A stretch of DNA of 28,072 bases from JAABTL01 sp964465355 (GTDB taxonomy: Bacteria > Deinococcota > Deinococci > Deinococcales > Trueperaceae). A program made the position numbers and the translations under genes. Position 1 is the first letter of the stretch, and each line of letters starts with the position of its first letter. The notes under the pieces are model-generated. The model worked only from the letters and a program-made list of their open reading frames with translations. It ran no database searches and was not told the origin of the DNA. Location of the stretch: the NCBI GenBank assembly GCA_964465355.1, contig CAYXJZ010000041.1:1-28072 (forward strand), given 5' to 3'. This document shows positions 1 through 8,580 of the stretch, piece after piece.

Positions 1-364
1 CGAGGACGAAGTAGGTGAGCATGTGCAGGCTGGCGTAGCCGAAGGTGGCCAGGCCTAGCGTGCGCCTCTGGCGGGCGATGGCATGCCAACTGCTCAGCCG
101 CCGCAGCGGGGTCACCGCCAGCGTGAGCAGCAGGAAGGCCAGTGCCCACCAGCCGGTGCGATCCGTGATGGCCTCGATGGAGTTGGCGCCAAGGCCGCCG
201 GTGGGCAGGTCGTAGAGCAGCTTGATCAGCGGTAGGGCGCAGGCCTGCCACACGGCGAGGTCGACCCAGAGTCGCCGCCAGCCTCCTGCGCTGCGTGGCG
301 GGCGGCGCGCCGCTGCGCCCATCGCACGCGGTTTGGCGGACGGTGCGGCCTCGCCCGCCTCCAC
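1..364 (-). CDS. msrQ: MsrQ, haem-binding membrane subunit of the periplasmic methionine sulfoxide reductase (partial)
   Basis: MsrQ (formerly YedZ) is the inner-membrane b-type haem protein that passes electrons to MsrP for repair of oxidised methionines in periplasmic proteins. The visible part is the N-terminal half; the 3' end lies beyond the left edge. It shows a short basic, Pro/Ala-rich leader, then LPLIKLLYDLPTGGLGAN, the family motif NSIEAITDRTGWWAL, a hydrophobic helix ending in TPLRRLS, and RRTLGLATFGYASLHMLTY, which contains the conserved haem-ligand histidine region of the ferric-reductase-like fold. The reading frame overlaps the end of msrP, so the two genes are translationally coupled. 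I chose the GTG at 364, which has GAGG five bases upstream inside the msrP stop region; an ATG at 322 in the same frame is the alternative. Family assignment is secure; the start is not. Confidence 0.9.
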   Translation of the reverse strand, partial: MEAGEAAPSAKPRAMGAAARRPPRSAGGWRRLWVDLAVWQACALPLIKLLYDLPTGGLGANSIEAITDRTGWWALAFLLLTLAVTPLRRLSSWHAIARQRRTLGLATFGYASLHMLTYFVL

Positions 365-371
365 CCCCACC

Positions 372-1316
<945 letters not shown>

Positions 1317-1379
1317 CCTGGCCCCCGATCCCGTCGGCCCTGGGGCCGAGCGTTGCTTCAGCCTAAGGCCTGCTCCGGC

Positions 1380-1580
1380 TCAGTGGTGGGTGGAGAACAC
1401 CAGCCCGGCGGCACCTTGGGTGGCGGTGGGCCTTTCCGGCTCGGCACGGCGATGCCGGGGACGCGCTTCGCTGGCCTCGGCGGGCTCCTGCCCACCCTTG
1501 GCCGCGGAGTCCTGGAACACCACCGCCAACAGCACGGCAAGGCAGGCCAGGTAGATCATGCCGAAGGTCAACAAGGTCAT
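1380..1580 (-). CDS. Small single-span membrane protein of unknown function
   Basis: This is a 66-residue product with no recognised family. It begins MTLLTFGMIYLACLAVLLAV, one hydrophobic segment over residues 2-22, followed by a polar tail rich in Ala, Glu, Pro, Arg and Lys that ends FSTHH. The topology is therefore a single membrane anchor with a short soluble tail. The ATG at 1580 was chosen because a strong ribosome site (GGGAGG, about 5 bases upstream) precedes it; a longer in-frame reading to 1619 would put that site inside the gene. It sits between the MFS transporter (107 bp upstream) and msrP (63 bp downstream) on the same strand, so it may be co-expressed with the MsrPQ repair system. 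A role as an accessory to MsrPQ is only a guess from position. Confidence 0.6.
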   Translation of the reverse strand: MTLLTFGMIYLACLAVLLAVVFQDSAAKGGQEPAEASEARPRHRRAEPERPTATQGAAGLVFSTHH

Positions 1581-1687
1581 CGCTTCCTCCCTAGTCGCGG
1601 TCCGGGAACGGCCCGGCAACCACGCCGACCGAAGTGGGTCATCAAGCTAGGGCAGGAGGTCTGTCGGCAGTCTGACAAGCGCCTGCC

Positions 1688-2968
1688 TCAGCCGCCCTCC
1701 ATCCTCCCCGACGCCTCGGCGCCTCGGCGGATGCGCCTGACCCAGGTCGCGAGGGCGCCGGCCACCAGGCCTGAGAGCAGGAAGGCGCTGAAGAAGCCGA
1801 GCGCCTGGGCCACCGCGCCAAGCAGCAGCGGCCCGGAGATCTGCGCGACGCGGTTGCCCATCAAGCGCAGGGCGACGGCGGGACCTCGCTCATGGGTCGG
1901 TAGGCTGGCCACGCCGATGGCCATGGCCAGGGGGATGGTCAAGCCTGCGCCCACACCCATCAGCAGTTGCATCAGGCCGATCCACGGCAGGTAAGGCGGG
2001 AAGGCGAGGGCCGCCGCCGCGGCTGCCGTCAGGAAGAGGGTCCAGGTCAAGGCGCGCGCGGAGCCCCCGAGGAAACGGGTGATGGGCACCGTCCACGGCC
2101 GCACCAGGATGGCCGCCAGCGAACGCAGGCTGCTGAGGATGCCGATGGTGGTGGCGGAGACGCCGTTGGCGCTGAGCAACAGGGGCAGCAGTGTGGTGCT
2201 GGCGGCGGCCGAGAACAGCAGGCAGCCCATGGCCACGATGGAGATCAGCAGCGGCGGGCTGCGCCACAGCAAGCCGATCTGCTGCCGCAGCCCACCGCCG
2301 CTCCTGGCCATGGCAGGGTCGCCGCGCAGCTGGCGTGGCAGGCCGGCGAGCACCCCGGTGCCGAGCAACGACACCACCGCCACCACCAGGAAGAAGGCGG
2401 CCGGGCTGGCGTAGCCGAGCAGCAGGCCGGCGATGAAGGGACCGATCAGCTGCCCGATCGACATGCCGCTGCTGTAGAAGGCGAAGGCTCGCTCCAGTTG
2501 TCCCTTCGGGCTGATGTCTGGGACCATCGCCTGGCTGGAGATGCCCACCAGCAGCAGACCGAGACCGAACACCAGCTGCCCTAGCAGCAGGCCGAGCAGC
2601 AAAGGCAGCAGCCAGCAGAGCAGACCGCCCAGCACGTGCGCCGAGCCGGCGAGGACCAAGGCCTTGCGGCTGCCCACCCGCGACACCCAGCGCCCCAAGA
2701 AGACGGCAAGGAACAGGGGGATGACGGCCGGGACGGCGATGACGACGCCGATGACGGCGGCCGTGAGGCCATAGCCGTCGCCCACCAGGGGCACACCGAC
2801 GGCCATCATCGTCTGGGAGGCGAAGAGCACGCCTGCGCCGATGGTCAGCAGCAGCAGGGCCCGCCTGGCCGAAGCAGGTGGGTCGGCGGGCGCCATCGCC
2901 GCCGGAGCCAGCGGCTCGTCGGCGTCGTCAGGCTCCGCCGCCGGTTCAGCCTCAGTCCCCTCCGACAC
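1688..2968 (-). CDS. Major facilitator superfamily transporter
   Basis: The 426-residue protein has about twelve hydrophobic segments typical of an MFS secondary transporter, probably an efflux or uptake permease driven by the proton gradient. A hydrophilic acidic N-terminal tail (Glu/Asp/Ala/Pro-rich, about 35 residues) precedes the first helix, LLLLTIGAGVLFASQTMMAV. The cytoplasmic loop between helices 2 and 3 carries GRWVSRVGSRK, a recognisable but degenerate form of the MFS motif A that lacks the usual acidic residue. The second half has a repeated loop, VRPWTVPITRFLGG, consistent with the 6+6 architecture. The substrate cannot be read from the sequence. The GTG at 2968 is the best start but has no clear ribosome site; an in-frame ATG at 2896 is an alternative that would remove most of the acidic tail. 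It lies 61 bp downstream of the yceI-like gene. Confidence 0.88.
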   Translation of the reverse strand: MSEGTEAEPAAEPDDADEPLAPAAMAPADPPASARRALLLLTIGAGVLFASQTMMAVGVPLVGDGYGLTAAVIGVVIAVPAVIPLFLAVFLGRWVSRVGSRKALVLAGSAHVLGGLLCWLLPLLLGLLLGQLVFGLGLLLVGISSQAMVPDISPKGQLERAFAFYSSGMSIGQLIGPFIAGLLLGYASPAAFFLVVAVVSLLGTGVLAGLPRQLRGDPAMARSGGGLRQQIGLLWRSPPLLISIVAMGCLLFSAAASTTLLPLLLSANGVSATTIGILSSLRSLAAILVRPWTVPITRFLGGSARALTWTLFLTAAAAAALAFPPYLPWIGLMQLLMGVGAGLTIPLAMAIGVASLPTHERGPAVALRLMGNRVAQISGPLLLGAVAQALGFFSAFLLSGLVAGALATWVRRIRRGAEASGRMEGG

Positions 2969-3029
2969 ACCCCACCCCCATGCCAGCGGATTCTGGCACG
3001 GTGGAGAGCTCAGCGGGGCCCCGATGCGC

Positions 3030-3638
3030 TCAACCGGGAACCAGCACGAAGTCCAGCTCCAGGCGCACCTCCTCCTGCGCCCTCGCCACCAGGGGCACGC
3101 GGGGGACGGCGATGCCGAAATCCTCCAGACGCACCACCGTCCAGGCGCTGCCACGCAGCTCGCTGGCCGAGACCACCTCGAGGCGCATCTCGAAGATGAC
3201 CGTACGGGTGACGCCCTTGATCGTGAGCTCGCCGCTCAGCCGCAGGTCGAGCACGCTGCCGACGGCCACCGCCTGGTCAAGACCCTCCACGCCCGTGGGG
3301 ACGAAGGTGACCGTGCCGTTGCCAGCCATGTCGGTCTGCAGGATGTTGTCGCGGATCTGGCCGTCGCGGAGCCTGCTGTCGGTGGCCAGGGTGCTCACGT
3401 CCACCTCGAAGGTGCCGAAGACGAGCGCCAGCGGGTCATCTGGGTCGACGGTCACACCGCCCTGCAACGAGCGGGTGCGGCCGACGACCACCGTCTCGCG
3501 GCCGAGCCGGTGCTCACCGATGAGGAAGCGGGCTTCGCTGGCGCTGGCGTCGAGCACCAGGTCGAGCGGGGCGGCTTGGACCACGCCGGAGGCGAGCCAC
3601 AGGATGGTGAGGAGCAGCAGGATCGTCTTCATGGCCAC
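3030..3638 (-). CDS. YceI family periplasmic lipid-binding-like protein
   Basis: YceI-family proteins are secreted lipocalin-like beta-barrels that bind isoprenoid-type lipids. The product is 202 residues with a cleavable signal peptide (MKTILLLLTILWLASGVV, cleavage near AQA-AP). The mature part shows the family's course: an opening strand with SEARFLIGEHRLG, the stretch FGTFEVDVSTLATDSRLRD followed by a Gly/Asn-Asp-N-I-L element (IRDNILQTD), a central FVPTG strand, and a terminal DFGIAVPRVPLVA segment like the family's closing strands. The family's usual F-x-S-x positions are only partly kept, so it is a divergent member. Starts at GTG 3638 or ATG 3632 differ by two residues. It follows the helicase gene by about 22 bp, so the two are probably co-transcribed. 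Confidence 0.88.
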   Translation of the reverse strand: MAMKTILLLLTILWLASGVVQAAPLDLVLDASASEARFLIGEHRLGRETVVVGRTRSLQGGVTVDPDDPLALVFGTFEVDVSTLATDSRLRDGQIRDNILQTDMAGNGTVTFVPTGVEGLDQAVAVGSVLDLRLSGELTIKGVTRTVIFEMRLEVVSASELRGSAWTVVRLEDFGIAVPRVPLVARAQEEVRLELDFVLVPG

Positions 3639-3660
3639 ATGGACGGCCCCGGCGCTCCGC

Positions 3661-5709
3661 TCAGTCCTCGCCGGCCAACACCGCCAGCACGTCTTGCACG
3701 TCCAACCGCCCTGTCGTCTCCGGCCGCAGGACCACCGTGCTGCCTGCCACCACCGTCTCGAAGGTGGCGGCCACCCGCTCGTCGGCCAGGAAGCGAGATA
3801 CCTCGTTCATGGCGAACTGGCTGTAGAGCGCGTGGTTCACCTCGAGGCGGTCGCGCGCGCGGGTCAGCGCCACGTACAGCAGGCGCTTCTCCTCCTCCAG
3901 CTCCTCGCCACCCTCCGTGCTGCGCAGCGCCTTGCGGCTGGGGAGCTGACCGTCCTCCATGCCGATGATGAAGACGTGGTCCCACTCCAAGCCCTTGGCC
4001 GAGTGGATGGTGGAGAGGGTGAGCCGCTTGATGCCCTCGTCGCCCTCCGCCGGCCGCGCCTCGGACTTGCGCATGGCCTCCGGCTCAAGGGTGAGGTCGG
4101 AGAGCAAGGTCCCAAGACCACGCTGCGGCGACCCTTCGTAGGCCGAGACCACCACGCGGAAGAAGAGCAGGTCGGCGCGCCGCGATGCCACCTGGTCGTA
4201 GGTGCGCTGCAGCACCGCCTCGTAGTGGCCGAGCACGGCGTCGTATGCCTCCAGCACGCTGCCTTTGGCTGCAGCCGCCTTCAGCGCAAGCAGCAGGCCT
4301 TCGGCCGCCTCGGCGGTCTCGCCCTTCAGGTGGTGGCGGTGGCGGTTCAGCGCGCGCTCCACCGGCCCTGCCTCGCCGGTGGTGGCCAGCGCCTCTGGAT
4401 CGGCCGCGTCGGCGAAGAGACGTGCGCTCTTGGCCGGCCCAAGGCCAGGCAGCAGCTGCAGCAGGCGCAGCCAGGCCAGCTCGTCGAAGGGGTTGTGCAG
4501 CACCCGCAGGTAGGCCAGCGTGTCCTTGACGTGGGCCAGTTCGGTGAAGCGCCTACCGCCGAAGACGCGGAAGGGGATCTTGCGCCGCAGCAGCTCGCCC
4601 TGCAAGGGGATGCCCTGGAAACCGTTGCGGTAGAGCACCGCGAAACCCGATAGACCGGCAGGATCGTCCAGGTGCGGCTGCACCGTGTCGGCCACATGCC
4701 TGGCCACCTCCTGGGCGTCGGGGAAGACGCGCAGCCACGGCTTCTCGCCCTGTCGCGCACCATGGGCCTGCAACGGTCGCCGGCTGCCTTCGTCCTCCAT
4801 CAGCTGCATGACGGCGTTGGCCGCGTCCAGGATGGCCTGGCTGCTGCGGTAGTTCTCGGTGAGGTGCACCACCTGCGCGCCTGGGAGATCGCCCGAGAAG
4901 GCCTGGATCTTGCCGACGCGGGCACCGCGGAAGGCGTAGATGGACTGCCGCGGATCACCCACCACCATGAGGTTGCCGTGCGCCCTGGCCAGGCCCATGG
5001 CGATCTCGGCCTGCCAGGTGTTGACGTCCTGGTACTCGTCCACCAGCAGGTAGTCCCAGGATGACGCCACACGTCTGGCCAGGTCGGGCTTGGACAGCAA
5101 CTGGGCGGTGAGCACGAGCAGGTCGTCGTAGTCGACGTAGGCCCGCTCCCACTTGTAGTGGATGTAGGCCTTGCGCACCGCCTGCATGCGGTCGCTGACG
5201 TCGGCGAAGTCGGGCAGCTGCGCCTCCACCACCTCACGCAGCGGCCTGCCTAGGTTGGTGGCGCGGCTGAAGAGCTGGGCCATGGCCGTCTTCTTGGGCA
5301 GCCGCCGCTCCTTGTCCTGATCGAGGCCGTGGCGGGCGATGACCGAGGCGATGGCGTTGGCGGCGTCGTCCTCGTCGATGATGGTGGGTGCGCGGGGCAG
5401 GCCGAGGACCTGGTGGTAGCGGCTGACGATGCGGTAGGCCACCCCGTGGAAGGTGCCGCCGTCCACCTTGGCTGCCAGGGGATGGCGCATGGCCGCGCGC
5501 AGCAGCATCTCCTGCGCCGCCTTGCGGGTGAAGGTCATGAGCAGGATGCGCTCAGGCGGCACGCCGCGCTCGAGCAGCATGGCCGTGCGGGCCTCGATGA
5601 CCCTGGTCTTGCCCGTCCCTGCACCGGCCACCACCAGCAAGGCACCTTCGGTGGCCTCGGCGGCGGCACGCTGGTCGGGGTTCAGGTCGAAGTCGAGGTC
5701 CATCTCCAT
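3661..5709 (-). CDS. UvrD/PcrA/Rep-type superfamily 1 ATP-dependent DNA helicase
   Basis: This is a roughly 680-residue SF1A helicase that would unwind DNA 3' to 5' during repair or replication restart. Motifs occur in the family order: the Q-motif LNPDQRAA near the N-terminus; Walker A AGAGTGKT about residues 30-37; motif Ia MTFTRKAAQEM; Walker B/motif II LLVDEYQDVN; motif III VVGDPRQSIYAFRGA; motif IV LTENYRSSQAILD; motif V LSTIHSAKGLEWDHVF; and motif VI YVALTRARDRLEV. Motif III reads GDPRQSIY where UvrD/PcrA usually has GDDDQSIY, a mild deviation seen in some lineages. The overall length is near that of UvrD (about 720), without a long C-terminal tail. I cannot decide between UvrD, PcrA and Rep orthology. 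ATG 5709 is taken as the start; a GTG at 5721 is in the same frame. It is the first gene of the leftward block. Confidence 0.94.
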   Translation of the reverse strand: MEMDLDFDLNPDQRAAAEATEGALLVVAGAGTGKTRVIEARTAMLLERGVPPERILLMTFTRKAAQEMLLRAAMRHPLAAKVDGGTFHGVAYRIVSRYHQVLGLPRAPTIIDEDDAANAIASVIARHGLDQDKERRLPKKTAMAQLFSRATNLGRPLREVVEAQLPDFADVSDRMQAVRKAYIHYKWERAYVDYDDLLVLTAQLLSKPDLARRVASSWDYLLVDEYQDVNTWQAEIAMGLARAHGNLMVVGDPRQSIYAFRGARVGKIQAFSGDLPGAQVVHLTENYRSSQAILDAANAVMQLMEDEGSRRPLQAHGARQGEKPWLRVFPDAQEVARHVADTVQPHLDDPAGLSGFAVLYRNGFQGIPLQGELLRRKIPFRVFGGRRFTELAHVKDTLAYLRVLHNPFDELAWLRLLQLLPGLGPAKSARLFADAADPEALATTGEAGPVERALNRHRHHLKGETAEAAEGLLLALKAAAAKGSVLEAYDAVLGHYEAVLQRTYDQVASRRADLLFFRVVVSAYEGSPQRGLGTLLSDLTLEPEAMRKSEARPAEGDEGIKRLTLSTIHSAKGLEWDHVFIIGMEDGQLPSRKALRSTEGGEELEEEKRLLYVALTRARDRLEVNHALYSQFAMNEVSRFLADERVAATFETVVAGSTVVLRPETTGRLDVQDVLAVLAGED

Positions 5710-5795
5710 GGCTGCTGGCACTCTAAGCCGTGGAGGGGTGCCAGGTGGCAGCCGGGTGGACCAGTTGGCCTGCTTGTATAAGCTTTCTATCGTCC

Positions 5796-5825
5796 TTGAC
5801 GCCTATTCAACGCGGCACGTATGCT
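5796..5825 (+). promoter_or_regulatory. Sigma-70-type promoter for the family-5 ABC transporter operon
   Basis: TTGACG at 5796-5801 and TATGCT at 5820-5825 are separated by 18 bp and match the -35 and -10 consensus well. They lie in an AT-richer patch within the 228-bp gap between the divergent helicase and solute-binding-protein genes. The implied leader of about 105 nt contains the hairpin at 5853-5874. Predicted from sequence only. Confidence 0.6.
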
Positions 5826-5852
5826 CGGGCCCAATCACCGTCAGCGCACGGT

Positions 5853-5874
5853 GGTACCTGGCGCCGCCGGTACC
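5853..5874 (+). other. Leader hairpin upstream of the solute-binding-protein gene
   Basis: Two GGTACC hexamers flank GGC-GCC-GCC, giving a nine-base-pair stem (one bulged T) with a three-base loop. It would lie in the 5' leader of the transcript starting from the promoter at 5796-5825, about 65 nt before the start codon. It is not followed by a T-run. It may protect the messenger or serve as a binding site; no known riboswitch is recognised. Confidence 0.4.
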
Positions 5875-5937
5875 CGCCCCCACCACGTGTTAGACGGGTC
5901 TCGGTTCGCGTGCACGACTCCATGGGAGGTACACCGC

Positions 5938-7545
5938 ATGTCCTTCAAGGTGAACAAGCTCGGCAGTCGGCCCATCACGCGCAGACAATTCATGAAGTTG
6001 AGCGCCGCCGGTGCCGCCGCGGCCTGGCTGGCCTCCAACGGTCTGCACGTGCGTGCGCAGGGCCAAGGCGGCACCATGGTCTGGATGGGCCACCAGGAGG
6101 TCGGCGGCCTCGGACCCAACGACATCGGCCCCGACGTTCAGGCGGTGATGATCTACAACATCATGAACCCGCTGGTGCACGTCGATCACCTCGGTGACTT
6201 CGTTGGGGTCCTGGCCGAGAGCTTCGAGTCCACCCCGGACGGCATGACCTACACCTTCAACCTGCACCAGGACGTGCGCTTCCACGACGGCAGCGAGCTG
6301 ACCGCCGATGACGTCAAGTACACCTTCGACTACTACAGCCAGCCCGGCCAGGTGATCGCCAGCCGCTTCCTTGGCATGGACAGCGTGGAGGCCGTCGACC
6401 GCTACACCGTGCGGGTCAACATGAACGAGGTCAACGCCGCCTTCATCGCACGGGCCGGCACGGTGCCCATCGTGCCCGCCGCCTACCACGCCGAGGTCGG
6501 TGGCGACGACATCTTCCGCACCCGCCCCATCGGCACCGGCGCCTTCCGCCTGCGCGAGTGGCGCCCGGCCGAGTTCACCGAGCTCGAGGCCTTCCACGAC
6601 CACTTCCGCGGCGCCCCCGGCGTGGACGTGCTGCGTCTCGACGTGGTGCCCGAGGCTTCGGTGCGCTACATCGCCCTGCAGACCGGCGACGCCAACGCCA
6701 CCGTCTGGCCGCTGCTGGTCGAGGACAGCCTGAGCATGGAAGGCGACAGCCGCTTCAACGTGGTGCGCACCGCCAGCGACTCGATCAAGTTCTTCCCGCT
6801 CAACCTGAACCTGCCGGTCTTCGACGACGTGCGCACCCGTCGCGCGCTCATGCATGCCACCGATCGCCAGCGCATCATCGACGACCTGTGGAGCGGCACC
6901 GCCGTCATCGCCACCAGCAGCCTCTCGCCCAAGGCCGGCTTCTACTACACCACCGACGGCGTGCGGCAGTACCCCTTCGACCCCGAGCAGGCCCGCTCGC
7001 TGCTCGACGCCGCCGGGTGGGTGGAAGGCGGCGACGGCGTGCGCTCGCGCAACGGCCAGCGCCTCAGCTTCACCTGCACCACCATCACCGGCGACCAGGC
7101 GCGGCGCCCCATCGCCGAGCTGACCCAGCAGTTCCTGCGCGTCGTCGGCGTGGAGATGCTGCTGGCGGAAGCCCCGGTGGCCTCCATCCTCGAGGGCATG
7201 CGCAACGGCACCATGGAGTCCTCCTTGTTCAACTGGACCCACGGCGACTCCATCGATCCCAGCCCGGCGAGCACCCTGCACTCCACCGGCGGCGACAACT
7301 TCTGCCGCTACGCCAACCCCGAGATGGACCGGCTCATCGAGGCGGGCACCAGCGTGGTCGATCCCAACGCGCGGCTGTCCATCTACCACGACATCCAGCG
7401 TCTCTACGCCGAGGACTGCCCCTCCATCTTCCTGCAGGTCGACGAGTGGATCAACGTCTTCACCAGCGACGTCCAGGGCATGCCCGACGAGATCATCAAC
7501 GCCGGCGCGCTGTGGAACTTCGCCTACCAGCTGACCCGCGGCTGA
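5938..7545 (+). CDS. ABC transporter substrate-binding protein, family 5 (peptide/nickel/opine type), Tat-exported
   Basis: This 535-residue protein is the extracytoplasmic receptor of a Dpp/Opp-class importer. Residues 14-20 (TRRQFMK) followed by a hydrophobic Ala-rich segment form a twin-arginine signal, with likely cleavage after VRA near residue 40; no lipobox cysteine is present. The mature protein carries the family-5 signature region around GVLAESFESTPDGMTYTF, then FHDGSELTADDVKYTFDYY, and the C-terminal-lobe region RTRRALMHATDRQRII. The ATG at 5938 is preceded by GGGAGGT at good distance, so the in-frame extension upstream is not used. Two permease genes and an M81 peptidase follow. 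The substrate may be a short peptide, but this family also takes oligosaccharides, opines and metal chelates. Use of the Tat route is less common than Sec or lipoprotein export for this family, but is known. Confidence 0.94.
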   Translation: MSFKVNKLGSRPITRRQFMKLSAAGAAAAWLASNGLHVRAQGQGGTMVWMGHQEVGGLGPNDIGPDVQAVMIYNIMNPLVHVDHLGDFVGVLAESFESTPDGMTYTFNLHQDVRFHDGSELTADDVKYTFDYYSQPGQVIASRFLGMDSVEAVDRYTVRVNMNEVNAAFIARAGTVPIVPAAYHAEVGGDDIFRTRPIGTGAFRLREWRPAEFTELEAFHDHFRGAPGVDVLRLDVVPEASVRYIALQTGDANATVWPLLVEDSLSMEGDSRFNVVRTASDSIKFFPLNLNLPVFDDVRTRRALMHATDRQRIIDDLWSGTAVIATSSLSPKAGFYYTTDGVRQYPFDPEQARSLLDAAGWVEGGDGVRSRNGQRLSFTCTTITGDQARRPIAELTQQFLRVVGVEMLLAEAPVASILEGMRNGTMESSLFNWTHGDSIDPSPASTLHSTGGDNFCRYANPEMDRLIEAGTSVVDPNARLSIYHDIQRLYAEDCPSIFLQVDEWINVFTSDVQGMPDEIINAGALWNFAYQLTRG

Positions 7546-7599
7546 ACCAGGGGATGCCCATACCCTCCCCGGGGCCGTCCGGCCTTCCTTCTCGCTACC

Positions 7600-7624
7600 G
7601 GGGGCGCGTGCCACACGCGCCCCC
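7600..7624 (+). other. Perfect intercistronic hairpin between binding protein and permease genes
   Basis: GGGGGCGCGTG (7600-7610) and its exact complement (7614-7624) form an 11-bp stem around a three-base loop. Only two T's follow, so it is not a canonical intrinsic terminator. Its place directly after the binding-protein gene is where such importers often attenuate or process the message to make more binding protein than permease. Confidence 0.65.
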
Positions 7625-7634
7625 TTGCTAGCGC

Positions 7635-8570
7635 ATGACACGGTACGCGCTGGCGCGCCTGCTGCAGGGCGCGCTGGTGGTCCTGCTCATCAGCATCGTG
7701 ACCTTCGTGATCATGCGCGTCATGCCGGGCGATCCGGTGTACCTGCTGCTCGGCGACGGCAACATCACCGTCACCGACGAGCAGATCGCCCAGATCCGTG
7801 CCGGCTGGGGCTTGGATCGTCCCTTGCACGAGCAGTACCTGGTGTGGGGGGGCAACCTGCTGCGCGGCGACTTCGGCGAGTCGTTGGTGCGACGGGGCGT
7901 ACCGGTGCGGCAGATGATCTTCGAGGCCATCCCCGTCACGGCCTTGCTCAACCTCTACGCTCTGGCGGCCGCCATCCTCGTCGCCCTGCCCCTTGGCATC
8001 GCCTCAGCGGTGCGCAAGAACTCCTTCATCGACTACACCACGGCCTTCTTCTCCGCCCTCGGCATCGCCACCCCCAACTTCTGGCTCTCGCTGATGCTCA
8101 TCGTGGTCTTCGCCCTGCAGCTGCGCTGGCTGCCCCCCTTCGGTCTGCGCACCTGGCAGGGCTTCATCCTGCCGGTGGCGGTCATGGCCACCGAGGAGAT
8201 CGCCGTGCTGCTGCGCATGACCCGCGGCACGGTGCTCGAGCTGCTGCCGCAGGACTTCGTGCGCACCGCCCGCGCCAAGGGCGTCCCTGGCCAGCGGGTG
8301 CTGTGGCGCCACGTCATGTCCAACGCCATGATCTCGGTGGTCACCCTGATCGGCTACCGCTTCGCGCTGATCCTCAGCGGCACCATCATCGTCGAGACGG
8401 TCTTCGCCCTGCCCGGGGTGGGGCGGCTGTTCACCGACTCGGTCATGCGTCTCGACTACCAGGTGGTGCAGTCGCTTGTGGTGATCTTCGCCGTCATCGT
8501 GGTGGTGGTCAACCTGCTCACCGACCTGCTCTACGCCCTCATCGACCCGCGCGTGCGGGTGAGCGCCTAG
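7635..8570 (+). CDS. ABC transporter permease, DppB/OppB type
   Basis: This 311-residue inner-membrane subunit forms half of the translocation pore for the family-5 importer. It opens with the family's N-terminal helix and short amphipathic start (TRYALARLLQGALVVLLISI), followed by FVIMRVMPGDPV, a near-invariant DppB/OppB element. A large periplasmic loop (GLDRPLHEQYLVWGGNLLRG, then FGESL) precedes five further membrane segments. The cytoplasmic EAA loop that docks on the ATPase reads TARAKGVPGQRVLWRH and is intact. The C-terminus has LPGVGRLFTDSVMRLDYQVV, also typical. It starts at ATG 7635 just after the hairpin at 7600-7624, and the partner permease starts 10 bp beyond its stop. Confidence 0.95.
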   Translation: MTRYALARLLQGALVVLLISIVTFVIMRVMPGDPVYLLLGDGNITVTDEQIAQIRAGWGLDRPLHEQYLVWGGNLLRGDFGESLVRRGVPVRQMIFEAIPVTALLNLYALAAAILVALPLGIASAVRKNSFIDYTTAFFSALGIATPNFWLSLMLIVVFALQLRWLPPFGLRTWQGFILPVAVMATEEIAVLLRMTRGTVLELLPQDFVRTARAKGVPGQRVLWRHVMSNAMISVVTLIGYRFALILSGTIIVETVFALPGVGRLFTDSVMRLDYQVVQSLVVIFAVIVVVVNLLTDLLYALIDPRVRVSA

Positions 8571-8580
8571 GAGGCGACGG

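Noticed and set aside
1335..1348. Short inverted repeat CGGCCC-TG-GGGCCG upstream of msrP
   Set aside because: A six-base stem of pure G/C with a two-base loop is expected by chance in this base composition.
5774..5810. A leftward promoter for the helicase in the divergent gap
   Set aside because: AT-rich hexamers are present, but none of the -35/-10 combinations has acceptable spacing.
5890..7641. A 583-codon open frame antisense to the family-5 receptor gene, and many similar long frames opposite or alongside other genes
   Set aside because: They are by-products of GC-rich codon bias. Their translations are low-complexity His/Gly/Val/Asp- or Arg/Pro/Ala-rich and match no family, and the opposite strand holds a clearly conserved gene.
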